Source of the DNA: Climacteris rufus
Lineage: Eukaryota > Chordata > Aves > Passeriformes > Climacteridae
DNA length: 64,000 nucleotides
NCBI GenBank assembly: GCA_013398175.1
Contig: VZRZ01001230.1
Span: 186,001 to 250,000, forward strand
Reading direction: 5' to 3'
A program made the translations under genes and the position numbers. Below, piece by piece: positions 1 through 14,484 of this stretch. Under the pieces are notes generated by a model, which did not search any database, was not told the origin of the DNA, and worked only from the letters and a program-made list of their open reading frames with translations. How positions within the stretch are numbered: position 1 is the stretch's first letter; each line of letters begins with the position of its first letter.

Positions 1-3000
1 GGAGAAAGGAGTCAAGGGGCAAGGATTGCCAAAACTTACCCTGCATTTCACATTGAAGATGGGAAGAAGAGGAATCAGCTCACATATTTTCCAATGCATA
101 TGTATTCCCTCCTTGGACTCCTCTGCCCCACAGACTGTTCCCACCCCAATCTAATCACCTGGTGTGCAGTTGAACTGCAGCCACTGGACTTGGTCTCATC
201 ACTTGAAGCAACCCAGGTTTAAAGAGGAGAGCCGATGAAACTGCCCAACTACCAGTCTGGACAAGAAAATCTACAATATCTAGAGGATCTGTCTCCCTTT
301 TGTCTGCAGTCAAGTTTTACTCTAAATGATTGTTAATTTATATACCTAGAATCAACAAGAATAACAATGATTCAAAATGACCCTATTATGCCATTGCATG
401 TACTATTGCTTGGTTATGTTACTGTTACCATATTATTTCTGTTCCCTCATAGTATTTCTGTTTTATAGCAAGTTCTTGCTTTTTTTTCCATGGACCTGGC
501 TGTGCACAGCACAGTCAGGCTGAAGCACTGCATGGGATCTTTACATCCTTCCTTCACAAATGGAGTGATAAACACTGTTGCTTTTGCAACATGCTGTTCC
601 ATTTTCAGTTTCCTACAATATGTGCTAAAATTAAACATGTTCAAATTAAAAGGATCTTTTGAGTCACAGCTAGGAGATCCATCTATACTGGAACCGTTCA
701 TTATTCAAGAATGTTTTCAATTTATTTGTCATATTTGTGTGTGTGCATGCATTTGTGCGTGAGAAAGTGTGCATGTGCATCTGTCTTGAGCAAGAAAAGT
801 AAATTAAAGTATGGAAACAATTAAGTATAACATTCCCATCCAGAATTCTCTCCCTACAACATCACAAGAAAATTATTTGCAACAATAAGAGCTGGACACA
901 TGATGGACTCTTTAGTCCATTATTTTAGTCAGAAAACTTGAATAAAGATAACCAAATTTAACCCAATAATAAGACGATAAACTATGTGACTATTGAAGAT
1001 AAAGCCTTGTGAAATACAAAGCCTTGATGTAATGGCAACTGCTCAACTCACACCTTTGAAGTGAGTAAGAGCAGTGCTAGCTATTTCACTGAAAAGTTGC
1101 AGGCAAATGTAAACTACAAACAGCAGTTCCAAGAAACTAGGAATAACAGAATAAGCTTTGTTCTTTTACAACCTGAAAAGAAATACCATTATAAGGTAAT
1201 CAATACTTTTTTATATGAGAGAGATAAAGGACAGATACAGCTCATAATGTTATTGTGTGTGTCAAAAAGAAGTACTCTTATCTTCATGAGAGAAGTAGGA
1301 AAACAAAAGTGAGCATTCAAAATTCCAGCATTCATGTCCTTTCATGATCTGACATGAACAATGCAATTCAAAGGCCATCAGAATCAAAAGGTCTAGCAAA
1401 CTCCACAGCACTTCTGCATCTAGAATTCACAGTCAGGCAAGGTGATGTGTCCATTGTGTTTTATAGTCTGTTCTCCTGCAGGACCATGAGTTTTTTAACA
1501 TTGACATGTAAAACCAAGTGCATCAATACAACTGCCATTAGAATAAAAAGCTAATCTCCATTTTAGGAGTCACTGTGACCTAAAATAAAATAAAAATTAT
1601 TTGTAGGCATTGCCACAAAGCAATACCTCAGGGATTTCAGATTTCTTAAAGGAGCACTTAAAATCATGAACTCAGATATCATACAGAAACGACAAATACA
1701 TATTTTTAAAATAACAAGTACAATACCCAGACACTTCACTGTTTTCTGTGCTCCAAGCCCTTATTCCCAGCAGCAAAAAAGCCAGTGCAGAGATGCAGCA
1801 CGTAATAGGTTCAGGAAAGGTACACATATCACTGTACACATATCACTTTCCTTGTCACTGGAAATGGGCTGTGTACACCAGTGGAGCTATGTAAACCTGA
1901 ATCTTCACAGAAAGATTCACACTATGGGTCGTTTTTCACAAGCTTTCTGAAGGTGACATTTCGTCTCATGAATTTTCATTAGAAAATATATTTCACTCCA
2001 TACAGGTAAAAACTATTGTCTTAAATATATGCAGTGAATATTCTTATCTGAAATTTGCAAACATTTATCAAGTCAAGAAATAAAAATAAAGCCATGCACT
2101 CTGTTGCACCAGTCACAATTAACAGTTGTAAATAGAACATCAAGTATGTAGCTGTTGTGAAGGCTGCATACTTGTGGAGAAGTCTGTGCAGATAAAGTAT
2201 AATATTTAGGGTAAAAAAAAAAGAAAAACAAAAGGATAAAAATTGCACCAAAATAATATCTATTAATATAGATGTAACAGAGAGTTATTAGCTGGACACA
2301 AAAAAAAAAAGACTAATTCTGCATTAATGAACTAATTAGTGATAGAATCTGTTTTTTTGGCCAATGTCAAAGACCTGTTGCTACATCCTTATCCTTAAGC
2401 TCTCTTAGCCATCAAAGTCCTGTTCTTATGTATCACACTGGATTTTTCAGGTGAACAGTAGGAGGCCAGAACAAAGCTGTGCCCTCGACCTTCTTATCAT
2501 CAGTGTATGTGGTGGCTTTCCCGTGCTTGTCTTCACTCCCTAGCAATATATAGTTTGCTGTTATGGAAATAGTGTGAAAAGTTAAATACATAGATAAGTT
2601 GGATGTTAATTACTGGAAATGTCGTTAAATGATAGTCAGTGGTATACTTTATTGTAGTCTTCAATTCAAAACCATTTTGTTTTAAGGAGTGGTCATTTCC
2701 TACTTTCAAAAATGATCCCAAGACACTGTGAAGTTTATGTTTGACTAACTGCAGGGTGCCTACATATATTTTTATTCAGAAATGGGTTTTTCTTGAAATT
2801 TTTTACTTATTGTATTTGGAAACTCATTTACTTGGTGTCCCACTGTGCTAGGTACATGACAAGCTTCATAGAGAGATCACAGTCCTGGAACCAGTCACTT
2901 AGAATCCAAGAAATGTATAACTGAAGGCTTAAACAAACAGAGGGACAGGAAAATAAAAACAATTATAAAAAAGAAAAGACAGAATTAAAAAACTGCTCTG

Positions 3001-6000
3001 GACATTACACAGTGGAAACAAATGATATAAGAACTATATCACTGAATCTGAACAAAGCACAGAGCTTAGAAACAAAAACTAGCAACCCATGATTTTCAAG
3101 AGAAAAAAAATTCTATGGATTCTATAAAAATGTATTTTCCTAACTGCTTCATAAACACCTACAATTAGATGTTGGAATACACAGAATATGAACCAGTATT
3201 TTCTGAAAGTGGAGATGAATCTTCCTGTAACAAACTTCCTTGCTTTTCTCCTTACATCTTCTTTCTATAGGCATGTCCTCTCTTAAAAAAAAAAAAAATT
3301 ACATTCTTTTGAAAAACATTCACTTGAGTGTCAGCAGAAATACAGTGAAAAAGATTATCTGTTTGCCTTTTTCTTCTTCTATCATGAAAAGGACAAAACC
3401 ATGTCAAAGAAGCAGGAAAAATGAAGGATATTTTATCGTCTTAATATATTGTAATTCTCACTTCCTTTATGATAGTTGCTTGTTTACGTAATTTTTAGAT
3501 TCTCTTCCCCTTTAATAATAAGACACTTTATAATATGGAAATATGATGAGTTTTAGATAAATCTATTTAGTCATAATTTTTAATGTATTTTCTTTCCCCT
3601 TTTACAGCAATCTGTGATTTCTCTCTCCATTCCATTCATATTGGCTGGAAATTACAAGTGCATAGCCTTTTCCTTTCATTAATTCTTTCAAAGCTATTTC
3701 ATAATAGCAGAGCTGGTGATTTTCTCCTTTACTGTGAACCCCAAAATCTTTTTTTTCCAAATATAACGAGTTTTGATTGCAAATTTGGTGAATGACATAA
3801 TGAGATTACCTTTTAATATTATTATTCTTTCTTTTCCTTTTGCTTTAGGAAATGATAAATTTTCTGCAGTTTAAAGCATAAATAAGTCATACAGCTATTT
3901 ATAAAAAGCATCCTTAAAGATTTGACATGACCAGTATCATCACACAAAATTGTGCTATTGCAATACTGTTGTGCAGAGTTGTCTGCAATGTAGGTGAACA
4001 ATTTTAACAGCTAATGCAATGGATCAGAATATTTCCTTCAGGATGGACAATGATGAAAATTGTTTGGGTCAGACAGTCCCAAAGCATAATGCATATTCTT
4101 CCTAAAATCTACAAGGACTGAAGAGAGAGGATATGTAAAACCTGCTTCTCAGTGGTTTCTCAGTTTCTTTTTGAATATATTTTTCCAAATAAATCCATGG
4201 ATTTCTGTTAAAAACATTTTTTTGTTTGTTTGCTTACGATTCATGCTTGTAAGATCATCTTAAATTAGAATCCATGCTGGCACTATCAATGTGTGTATTT
4301 TTTAGCAACTAAACACAACACAAAAAGAAAAGGGGAAGCATCTTATTAAAACAGTAGTTTTATCAAAATAATTAGGTGTATAGCACCAATGTATTGGATT
4401 TTAATAGTATCTCAAGGGTTGTTTGATTAATTTTTCAGTTGAACAAAGGTGAATTTTCAGAGATATAACAAACATAGGATATTCCTTTCAAAGTAAAAAT
4501 TCTTTCTCCCTCTTCCTTAAATGAAGAGTTTTGCTTAAGAAAACAAGAACTTGATAAGTCATAAATGCAACTGTGTTCTCTCAGTGGTAATGAAAATGTG
4601 CAGATAGAGAATCAGTTCAGACTGTGAGTTAACACAGCCTCCTCAGTCTGTCAGAAGAACTGTAAATCCTATACAGAAGATTTGCACCCAAATGAAATGG
4701 ATTTTGGCTATGCTCCTGCCCTACATGGTACTGTGAAGGTATCCAAGAACTTTCTATTATTAAACAGAAAATACACAGAAAGATGGAGACTCGGCACCCT
4801 GTAAATTCTGTGGCATTTCACTGCCCCACTTTTGCTGGAGAGAAAATAATTATTTTGTACTGATTTTTGTTAAAGTGCCAATCACTTTTTTTTGTGGTAG
4901 CAATATATCAAGAACTCTACTTCCCACTGTGGAAATACAGACAATCAGAAAACAACCTACATATCTACATCTTTGCTTCATAAAGGGATAATTTTGAGAG
5001 ACTGATTGAGTGAGCATGGTATCAAAAAATCCCAATTTTATATCATAACACAATAGGAAAAGGCTAGTGGCTCATATTGGTAAAAAAATTCAAAACCCCC
5101 CCACTTTTATGGCTAAAAGTGCATAATTTAATAAAAAAAAAAAAGAGAGAGAGAAAGATGTGGGATTCTGTTTCTTGGTCCTGTTTTTTTTCCCCTTTAA
5201 CTTTTGAGAAAATCACCACCTTCATTAAAGGGATCTAGTTAATATCATACTCCTAGTCATAAATGCTTCCATTTAGGCTGAAATTCAGTTAGCAGACCTA
5301 TTTTGGTCCATATGGAATTGGCTTAATTAAGACAGACTAATATTTTGAACCAAACTAATTAATAGCTTAGTAGTGGATTCAGCTTTAAGATTTGTAGTAG
5401 TCTTTTAAAAATACAGTCTCTCAGAGGGAGGCAGCTGCTCATCATTGACATGCAAGATTAATGCATTCAACTTGAAAATGAACCTGAGTAGTTCCAGCTG
5501 AGCTTTGCTACTGCAGGTATTGGAAATCTTCTTGTCACCCAAGTATTCCTAGTGCTTCTTCTTCCATCTAATTAGCTCTCAGATCCTAGAACAAAGTTAC
5601 AGAAGAACCAGTATACTCATTGCTGAGTGAAGTAGAAAAGAGAAAGGAGCAGAGAGGGCTGAAAACACTGTACTGCCATCTTCCACGGAACTGCAGCACT
5701 GCCACCCATTTTCCAGAGACTGAAGAGGTGATGTGGATAGTGCTTTCTCCAGGAGGGAGGGAAAGGTGAAAGAGGTAGCAAATAATATAAATGGGGCCTG
5801 CACTATTTTCCTTCTTTTACTACTGTTCAGATTACAAAACTCATCCAGTATCCTGACTATTACTAAACATCGCTTCTCACATTTTCCTTCTAATTTATTG
5901 TGTCACTTCTCCCTTTATTATACTGCATGTATAATCACAGGAACAGGATCTAATGCTTATTTTACACTTATGCACTTCCAATAGCACACCAAAGTCACCT

Positions 6001-7329
6001 GAGGCCCCTGAACAGGATGTAGGTTTACAAAAGGTGCTGAATCATGAATTTGGTTACTTGAGTTAAAGTCAGCCATGACAGTATGATATTTGAGTTGGTT
6101 ATTTAGTCCTCTAGCTTGTAACTTCTGAAATTGTTTTCTTTTAAACATAGGAACTGTATGTGACCTTGTATATTTTTGTTGTCTTGTTGTTCAACACAGT
6201 GTTGTCCTTTGGGAAAAATGCCTTCTTCTCTACTGGGAGTTGAAGATCAAATTCTCATTGGATCAAGTCCTTGACCAAAAATTGTGATGATATAAATTGC
6301 TTGCCATTATTGCTAAATACATATTATCTTACATATGTATATTACACATATATTTCTTGCCTGTATAAACAGTGAGGCTTTACAAACAAATCAATGAATC
6401 CTCAAAATTCACTACAACATATGAATACTTCTTTAGCAAATTATTTTGTTCTGAGTAACATATGAACGCTTCATTAGAGTAGCCATATCATACTAATGAC
6501 TCTTCTGAGGTTTGTGAATTATGCTAACAATGATCTTTTCTACAAGTAAACATAAAATTCATTAATATGTTAACATTGTGGTTAATACAGAGAAGGCATT
6601 GCTAATACATACAGGTTTTAATTTATGGCTTTTTCTGACATTTTATTGTACCTTCCTTTGGATGAAACAGCACAAAAATTTGCTAATTATTTTTCTCACT
6701 GCAGTATATGTTCGTGTTGACATAGGTTAGTTTTAGTCCAGACTTCATACAAGCAATGTTTCTGAAAATGTTAATCTTTTAAGTTAATAAAAAAGGTACT
6801 ACCTTAATCACATGTATTTTTTTCTGTGAAATTAGGATGAAAGAAAAATATTTGAGGAGGTGACATATTTTGTATTTCCTCAGTCAGAGCTCCTGCTGCT
6901 GCTCAGCTCTCAATGTAAATTGTTTGCTTGAAAAACACTGTTGTTGTTTTTCTTGGTATTTATTTCATTTGGAATTGATCGTGCCTTTGCTTTCAGATTA
7001 CCAGGATTAAAAGTACATCTGAATTAACGTCAACTTCAGATATCTATTATACTGTCAGTAGCTTGAAATCTACTATATTAACATACATATATCTAGTAAC
7101 ACAGGAACATGAGTCTTGGAGATCTGACCCTTTTTTCTGTGCTGTAGCTTTCTGTCTAACAATAAACAAACTTCTGCAGCTTCACATTCTCTGAAATGTC
7201 TAAGTGCCAAATTCTAATTGAAAACCGTTAGTCATATATATCTAAGAATATTTAAAAGATATCAGCTTGAGTGTCCTGTCTGTAAGACAGGTTATTTAAA
7301 CAGGAGCTATCTTTAGATGTCTTAACCTA
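1..7329. other. Unannotated AT-rich DNA, no gene recognised
   Basis: I see no exon, RNA gene or repeat family that I recognise in this 7.3-kb stretch. Reading frames are all below about 95 codons and show no protein family. Small features include a GT-rich alternating tract near 733-785, a 14-bp tandem duplication at 1820-1847, and scattered A and T runs. Ancient, strongly decayed repeats or conserved non-coding elements could be present but cannot be told apart without alignment. Confidence 0.6.
1820..1847. repeat. Perfect 14-bp tandem duplication
   Basis: The unit gtacacatatcact occurs twice in direct succession (1820-1833 and 1834-1847) without mismatch. A two-copy perfect repeat suggests a recent slippage or duplication event. 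No function is implied. Confidence 0.9.
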
Positions 7330-7926
7330 AATGTCCTTGCAGCAATGAAGGCCAACAGGGTCCTGGGCCACATAATTATGAGTGTCTAGGAATGTCACCC
7401 TTCTCCTCTAATAGGCACTGCTGAGACACATAAGTTCTGTCTCCATTTCTGCACTCTTATTTGTAAGAGAGAAATGGACATTCTGGATTATGTCCAGCAA
7501 AGGGTCACAAATGCAATCAAGGAATGGGAGTCTTTGTTGTATGAGGAGAGGCTGAGACAGCTGACTGTTCTGCCAGAAGAGAATGCCCAGGAGGACAGTA
7601 TCAATGTGTATACATTCCTGTTTGAATGGTATAAATATGAGGTAGCCTTTTCTCAGTGGTAGCCAAGGAAAGGACAAGACACAATAAGCACAAACTAAGA
7701 TACAGAAAATTTAGTTTAAACATCAGAAAAACACTTTTACTGTGAGAGGGTCAGATGGTACAGGTTACCCAGGAAGGCCATATCATTCTTGGAGATATTT
7801 AAAACCCAGCTGGACTCAGATCTGATCAACCCACTGTAACTGACCCTGCCTTAATCTGGGAGGTGGACTATATGATTTCCAGAGGTGCCTTACCACGTCA
7901 GCCATTCTCTGATTTTGTAATTTTGT
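7330..7926 (+). mobile_element. CR1 LINE, 5'-truncated 3' end
   Basis: CR1 is a non-LTR retrotransposon; most copies keep only the end of ORF2 and the 3' tail. The plus strand reads through the ORF2 C-terminal region: the frame at 7474-7662 gives MDILDYVQQRVTNAIKEW followed by YEERLRQL, matching the conserved end of CR1 ORF2. The 3' UTR follows, and the copy ends near 7900-7926 in an attctctgattttgta tail, a decayed form of the CR1 terminal repeat. Stops and frameshifts break the frame and there is no 5' half, so it is dead. It lies about 140 bp from a CR1 copy in the opposite orientation, tail to tail. Confidence 0.85.
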
Positions 7927-8067
7927 GGTGAAGATCATCCAATATTTTAGTTGAGATGGAAAGGAAGTTAAGAACAAAAAAATGCACTAAGAACATACCT
8001 CATAAGCACAATTAATTTAAAATATACATTACACACTTCTCCAAGTATGCAACTGAACTGTTCAAAA

Positions 8068-8775
8068 TAGAATCACGGAATAAGCTGAATTGGAAGGGAC
8101 TCATTATGATCATTGAGTCCAGCTCCTGGTCCTGTGCAGGACACCCCAAAAGTCACAGCACGTGCCTGAGAGCATTGTCCAAATGCTTCTTGAACTCTGT
8201 CAGGCTTGGTGCTGTGACCGCTTCCCTGGGGATTCTGTTCCAATGCTCAAGTTCCCTCTGGGTGAAGAACATTTTCCTGATATCCAATCTAAACCTTCTC
8301 TGACTCAGCTCCATGCCATTTCCTCGAGCCCTGTCACTGGCCCCTCCTCTTCCCCCCATGAGGAAGTTGTAACTGCAATGAGGTCCCCCTTCAGTCTCCT
8401 CTTCTCCAGGCTGAACAAACCCAGTGACCTCAGCTGCTCCTCATACATCTGCCCCTCAAGGCCCTTCACCGTCTTTGTTGCCCTCGTTTGGATACTCTCT
8501 AACAGTTTAATGTTTCTTACATTGCAATTCCCAAAACTGCCCCCAGGACCCAAAGTGAGGCTGCCCCAGTGCAGAGCAGAGCAGGACAATCCTCTCCCTT
8601 TCCCGGCTGGTAATGCTGTGCCTGATGCACCCCAGGACATGGTTGGCCCTCCTGGCTGCCAACTGCTGACTCATGTTCAACTTGCCATTGACCAGGATCC
8701 ACAGATCCCTTTCCACTGTGCTGCTCTCCAGCTTCCCATCCCCTATAGCTGGAAAAGTGTGTGAAGTCTTGACAG
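8068..8775 (-). mobile_element. CR1 LINE, 5'-truncated, minus strand
   Basis: Read on the minus strand this is the last third of CR1 ORF2 plus its short 3' UTR. The coding remnant is spread over three frames. At 8507-8716 one frame contains NGKLNMSQQ and NHVLGCIRHSITSRERE. At 8305-8640 another contains RATKTVKGLEGQMYEEQL and then LGLFSLEKRRLKGDL. At 8153-8359 a third contains RFRLDIRKMFF and LEHWNRIPREAV. All three match the conserved CR1 ORF2 end. At least two frameshifts separate them, so no protein is made. The CR1 tail lies at the low-coordinate end (gaatcacggaat near 8069), which sets the strand. The 200-codon plus-strand frame over this stretch is only its antisense shadow. Confidence 0.93.
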
Positions 8776-11700
8776 TTCCACATAATTCTTATTCAAGATC
8801 TCAGGGTATCTTTTTGCTCGTTCTAATTCCCTCCTCATCTCTCAAAATGTTCTCATGCATCATACTGAAGAGGTTATACAATTGTATAAAACTTTCTGTC
8901 AAATTAATAAACTGGACTTAATTATGAAATAGAAACAGCGGGACACAGAATCATTCTATGAACAAGGAACTACATATCGTTCTCTGAGAAAATGCTAGGT
9001 CTATGGCTCTTCAGATTTTCCTAAAATGTTAAATCACATCTGGATGATTACACCAGAATCTATAGATTTAACAGATTAAAAATCACCTCCTTTGAAGTGA
9101 GAGAGGTTTGATGTTCATGCAGAGGGAATATAATTATTGATTTAATTTTAGAACAGAGACCGGGCAGGACTCTGCCACATTATCAGCATTGTTTACCTAT
9201 CAAGGAAAAAATATTTTCTCAAAATACAACAGTTATTGGTAGAAAATTAGAAAATATGTATGTATGTTCAGAAATAATAAAAAAAACCCAGGCAGTACAG
9301 CATTTCTTATGATGTAGAGCAATTGTGTAATTTCAGAAAGACTAAGAAATTTGGAAGGAGTGGGAGGGTAAGCAGTCCATTTTTTGCTGAGAGCAGAAAG
9401 ACTGGTAACAATTATCTACTGAAATTATTAGAATGTTATTGTGTAAATATGAAGATGGGTTGAAATGTACTGAACCCCTAAAGTAGCTGAATACTGTCTT
9501 TTTAAGAGATTTGAAATAGAGCTCAGGGAATATATAGAGATCCAGAATGGGAAGCTCACTCACATTTCAATAAGTGAAGGTTTTCTCATGAAGTGTTAAA
9601 TGAGACACCTGCAGGTATTGGTCTTCAACTGCTTTATACTTTTGAGACAAAATTACAAAAGGAAATAGGACATTAAAAAGATTTTTGCTAAACTAAATTA
9701 TTACAGATGATTGCTGCAAGTCAGTTATACTTTTTTTATGACTAAAAAGAATGGAAGGATCCAGGGATACAAGACATTATTTGTTCTGACATTTTGTACC
9801 ACTAAGATGAGCAGACCTGAAGAAAATTCAGGTCTGTGAGACCTAAATGGGCAAGTTGCAAAAATCATAGTTAGTCTCATGGGAAATGGTGGGGTCAATC
9901 TGGTTGTAATGACATGGCAGCTACTACAGGTTTGTGAACATGGTTTGATAATATAAATGAAGCATAGGCATTCAATAGAATATGCTAATTGGCTAAGACA
10001 AAAATCTGTGCCAGACAGCATGCTAACAAATAGACAGCATTGCACAGTTCAGTTTACTAACATAGATGCAGGCATAGGTTCCAGCATCTGTTCTGTTGAT
10101 AACTAAAGATGTCCTGACTTTGAAGCATTCTGCCCTTTGCTACACATACATAGGTACAGATACCCCAGAGATAAAAGTCTGGCTATGCTCCATGTCTGAT
10201 CAAAAAAAGTGTTATCTCTTCTTTCAGTCTAGTACCATATAATCTCTTTTGTTTTCACCTCACAAAGCTCTCATTGTCAAGCCTAATGAGTCCATTGTGC
10301 TGTTGCTTGTTATGCAGTATGTTTATTGGATCCCTTCTACAGATCTCATAACATATCACAGCTCTGTAAAAGAACTAAAGCTGCATAAAATGTAGAGATG
10401 TCAGATATCTATGTCTCTATTGTCCTATAGAATCAGACTTTGTAAACTTTTGCTTTTTATTCTTTGCCATCTTCTGCTCCCCATTCACCACAGAACATAG
10501 CTAAAATGGTCTTTTATTTTAAAAGATCTTATTTTTAGTGTATCTTAGAGCTTCTTTCTCCTTTCCACACTAAGCTACTCCTCCATTATCAAGGAGCTGT
10601 AGTAAATTGGCTGATCCAAGCTAGTCCAAGATGGAACTGGTGTTCAACTACCATTCTCCTTCCTCTACATTCAAGCTTGGAAGACGGGGCGTGATCAAGA
10701 AGAGTTCTCCTATATCCTTTAACATCTTGCTATTCTTTATCTTTCTCTTGTGTTTCTGCAAGACGTTTTGCTTGTTTCTCTTATCTTCATATACAACTGT
10801 CTAATTTGAATGCTTTGACTGGGTGAGAACTCACCTTTGATGAGGTTATTAAAGGTTGTTGTATGGCATCTTATTTTTATTGATTTGCGGGCTTTTCAGA
10901 TTAAAAAAAATCTATAAACAAACCAGAAATTATCTCCCTAGACCCACTCTGAAAATTCTAATTTTTCATTTTTTTAGCACTGAAAATTTCAGTTTTAGCA
11001 GTTAAAGAAGTGTAAAAGGATATTTTGTCAGGCAAGGGGAGTTAGAGGGAATTTTGTTTACTTTTTAACATTAAAGAAATTAAAGAAATGGTTCCATTTT
11101 TTTGGTTTTTTTTTTCCTTCTGGAGAAAAGCATATTGTCTATCTTGCTATAAGCAATTAATATATTCTCTGCAGTTAGAATTTATAATATTTCCACACTC
11201 TTGACTGGGGCAAGATATAATCCAGCAGTTAGCAGTGTGCCTTGCATTACACCCATGAATCTCTAGCCAAGCTAGACTGAATTATCAGGCATAGAGCATT
11301 ATAACTTTGCACAGTAAGCCTAGACCAACCATGCTAAAAGATGGGCACCAGCGGTCTCACAGAGCTTGCTGCACTGAACTAAAGTGCCACGCTAAATCTG
11401 CAGTGAATCCTCCACCTCCATAACATGGAACAAATCAGTTTCTGAGCTACACTGTCCTTTTAGTAGTATTTAATGCAGTTACTGTTACTACAGCCAGTAG
11501 TTCAGTTATTCTAGCCAGAATTTCTCCACTTTTGAGTGCTTAAAATTTTAATGTGTTCTGTATTTCTAATTTAGAGAGAAGCAAGAAAAACAAGAAAAAT
11601 TCCATTTTTTAAAATCTAAAACACCCAAGAGCCACCTGTTTTTTTCTTAATTACCCACTATTTATGACAAAAATTAAGCCACAAGTGAATTTTTATGGTA

Positions 11701-14484
11701 ATAAGTTATATGCCGGTAAATATTTATAATGGACAAATTCACATGAGCTCAAAAACATAGGAGAAGGTCCAGCTATGACATGGTCATTCTTTTAATGAAA
11801 AAAAGTAGACTATCCATGTTGATAAAGTTAAAAAATAAAATGTCAATTTCTTAATGCTATTATGTCAGAATTAGGAATAACAGGTGCAGTGGGATTTAAC
11901 ACTGATGGGATTTACTATTAATGGATTTCATCTATTAGAGTTCATATTACTAAGAATTCTGCTAGCATCAGTTAGGGTCCAAATTTTCACAGGTATTTGT
12001 GAGATCTCGTAAGATTTTGGAGTACTTCTAATCTGTGTCTTTTGGTGTGTCAAGTATTTCTGCAAATCTAGTCTGTTTTGCTTTGACTTTTCTTACAGGA
12101 TCATCCTCTGGGCCTCAGATTTCTCCTATCAATAAGCATATGGGCTAGACAAGCTTTAGGCATGACTTTTGAGCTCACAGTGGTGATAGTTTAGCTGAGC
12201 TATTTGCACAGTGAGCAAAACCTACAGCCTAGAAGACCTTTTAACTGTAAAGAAAGAAGTGTTTTACACTCCTATTTCCTAGGATTGAACGCCCATCTAG
12301 ATTTTTTAACTGAAAATGGATTACTTTTCCTTTGTTCACTTTTTAGGTAGTCTTTTTCTTCTAAATTTTGTCTATATTAATAAATTGTACCTGACTCCTT
12401 TTTGCCCTACTTAGGCATAGTTGGTAATGTTCCTTTGTTTTTAATGTTAGACATAGATTTTTCTTTTCTCATCTTATTACTTATCATTCATATTTAATGC
12501 TGCACACAGAATTATCTTTTAGACTCTTTTTACCTTTTGATTTCTTATATTTAATGACACACCCAATTGTTTGATATCCTTTTTTTCCCTAGGAACTTGT
12601 CACTGCTCTCTATTTAGCTTCTTTGAACTAGCTTTCATCTTTTAGTATTTAAATCATCTAAGTTCTTGTGTATCATACTGCATTGTTCCTCATTATTTAC
12701 TCCTTCTGACTATAATTGCATTCTCTTCAAACTAGTGCTACTTTTTTCTTTGTTTCATGCTCTTTGTTTTTAATTTTCCAAGTCAGATTTACGCTTATTA
12801 CATGACTCCCACACCTTAGGTATTGTCATTAACCTCAGATGTGAGACTTTATCAAAAGGGTTTTCAGAACCTTGTCTGAAGTGTCTTATCTACTGTAGCT
12901 CGTTTGTCATCTGCGACTGAGGAGAGTTATTGAATGGCAGAAGGCTCCTCTCCCTGGAAGCTAAGTGCCCAACCCTCTGAGTCCTTTGTTTGAATGTAGG
13001 TCTCCAACATGGCAGTCTACAATAGAAGTACTTGACAAAAGGATTGATTTTTACATCAGCATTGGAAGAATGCATATAATTTCCATGTATTACATGGTGT
13101 ATATACTACATAATTTGAATAATTTTTTTCTAGCTGCATTGAATAACCTGTTTGAAGCCTGGGCTATATTGAATGTGATTTCTATGATAAAAAATGACAT
13201 TAATTTCAGAGTTAAACTCTCAGTGCTGGCCATCACTGCCACAGAATTTTACCTGATATTATGAATTGGTTTCTTGCCAACCAAAATCCAAATCTAAAGT
13301 GTGATTCCAAATCTGAAATTGTGCTTGTAAAGTATAAGTCTATGTAGAGAGCCTTATTGGAACTGGGTGAGTTTTTCCTGTAGGTACTTCAAAAAATAAA
13401 CTTCACTGAATCTACATTTACATTTAAAAATTCTTTATATACTGATGATTCATAAGAATCAGTAATTAAGGAAATGAAGTAGTCCCCTAAAGAAAGTCAG
13501 TGTTATATTTTGGTCCTGAATATTCTGGGTAACACTGTTCATCCCATTTCAGAAAAAGCATTTCATCACTGATGAATGATGAAAGGGGAATACAAGAAAA
13601 TCTCACCTATTAGTAGAATGGGGGGAAAAATTCCTACATTAGGAAGCAGGTAAGAACTTATATGGTAAAAGCATAAAAAATGCTGAAGTAGTAAAAACCA
13701 GGAGATCAGGGACATTTGTTCTCCATGCCATTTACTTCAGAAATAAGAGGTATTTCCTAGACAGCAGTAACTGGACTTCAATAGAAATCACTTCATCAAA
13801 TCTCGGTGACCATAAAAATGCTGGGAAAAAATCTCGTACCTCAGTATTTAAGGCTATATTGAACAACAGAGAGCAAATCAGGATTTTTTGAAAACAATGG
13901 TCAGAAGGCATTTATTCCACCTCTACCTATATCACATTTCTCTAATGTATCTGTTGCTTGCTATCACCTGAGACTATATGTATCACTGATGACTTGAATG
14001 ACAACTTCTGTTGGTGCTCACTGCAAATTGTGTTAATAGAAAATAAATTAAATCCATTAGAACTGCTGTCTTCATAGCTGACTTTAATTCAAAGCAGCTT
14101 TGAATCAAAACATAATCAAACTTTTAGCCTTGAGGCTTCACAATCATGCTAGACTGATCAAAGGGGGAAGTTTTGTGTAATGTTTAATCTAATATAATTG
14201 AGGACCTAACACAGGTGGTTTTGCTCTCCTTCCTGTTATCCTTCCTCATATGATCCTGCTCTTCTTAAATCTTTGTGTCTGTTTGTTTGACTGAACTTTC
14301 TGATCTAGCTTATTCTGCAGTTATTTGCATGCTATATCTGATACTAACCAGGGACTGGAAAAAAACTATGGGTAGGAGATCACAGCAGCCCCTTTTTGAA
14401 CTGGACTATGCTTAGTGAAAGATGCACACTTAGGACAGTTTTTCGTCTCATACCTATTCAAGTTTTGTTTCCAGTTTTTGACAG
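8776..14484. other. Unannotated AT-rich DNA, no gene recognised
   Basis: No exon or familiar repeat is visible in 5.7 kb. A perfect short hairpin lies at 9812-9836. Reading frames (up to 106 codons on minus at 9725-10045) match no family I know. The T-rich stretch at about 12300-12800 is simple AT-biased sequence. Confidence 0.6.
9812..9836. repeat. Short perfect hairpin
   Basis: The 10-base arms cagacctgaa and ttcaggtctg are exact reverse complements, separated by the five-base loop gaaaa. No T run follows and there is no adjacent gene, so a terminator or regulatory role is not supported. Confidence 0.85.

Noticed and set aside
8162..8764. 200-codon plus-strand frame
   Set aside because: It is the antisense of a minus-strand CR1 ORF2 end; the CR1 protein motifs read on the other strand.
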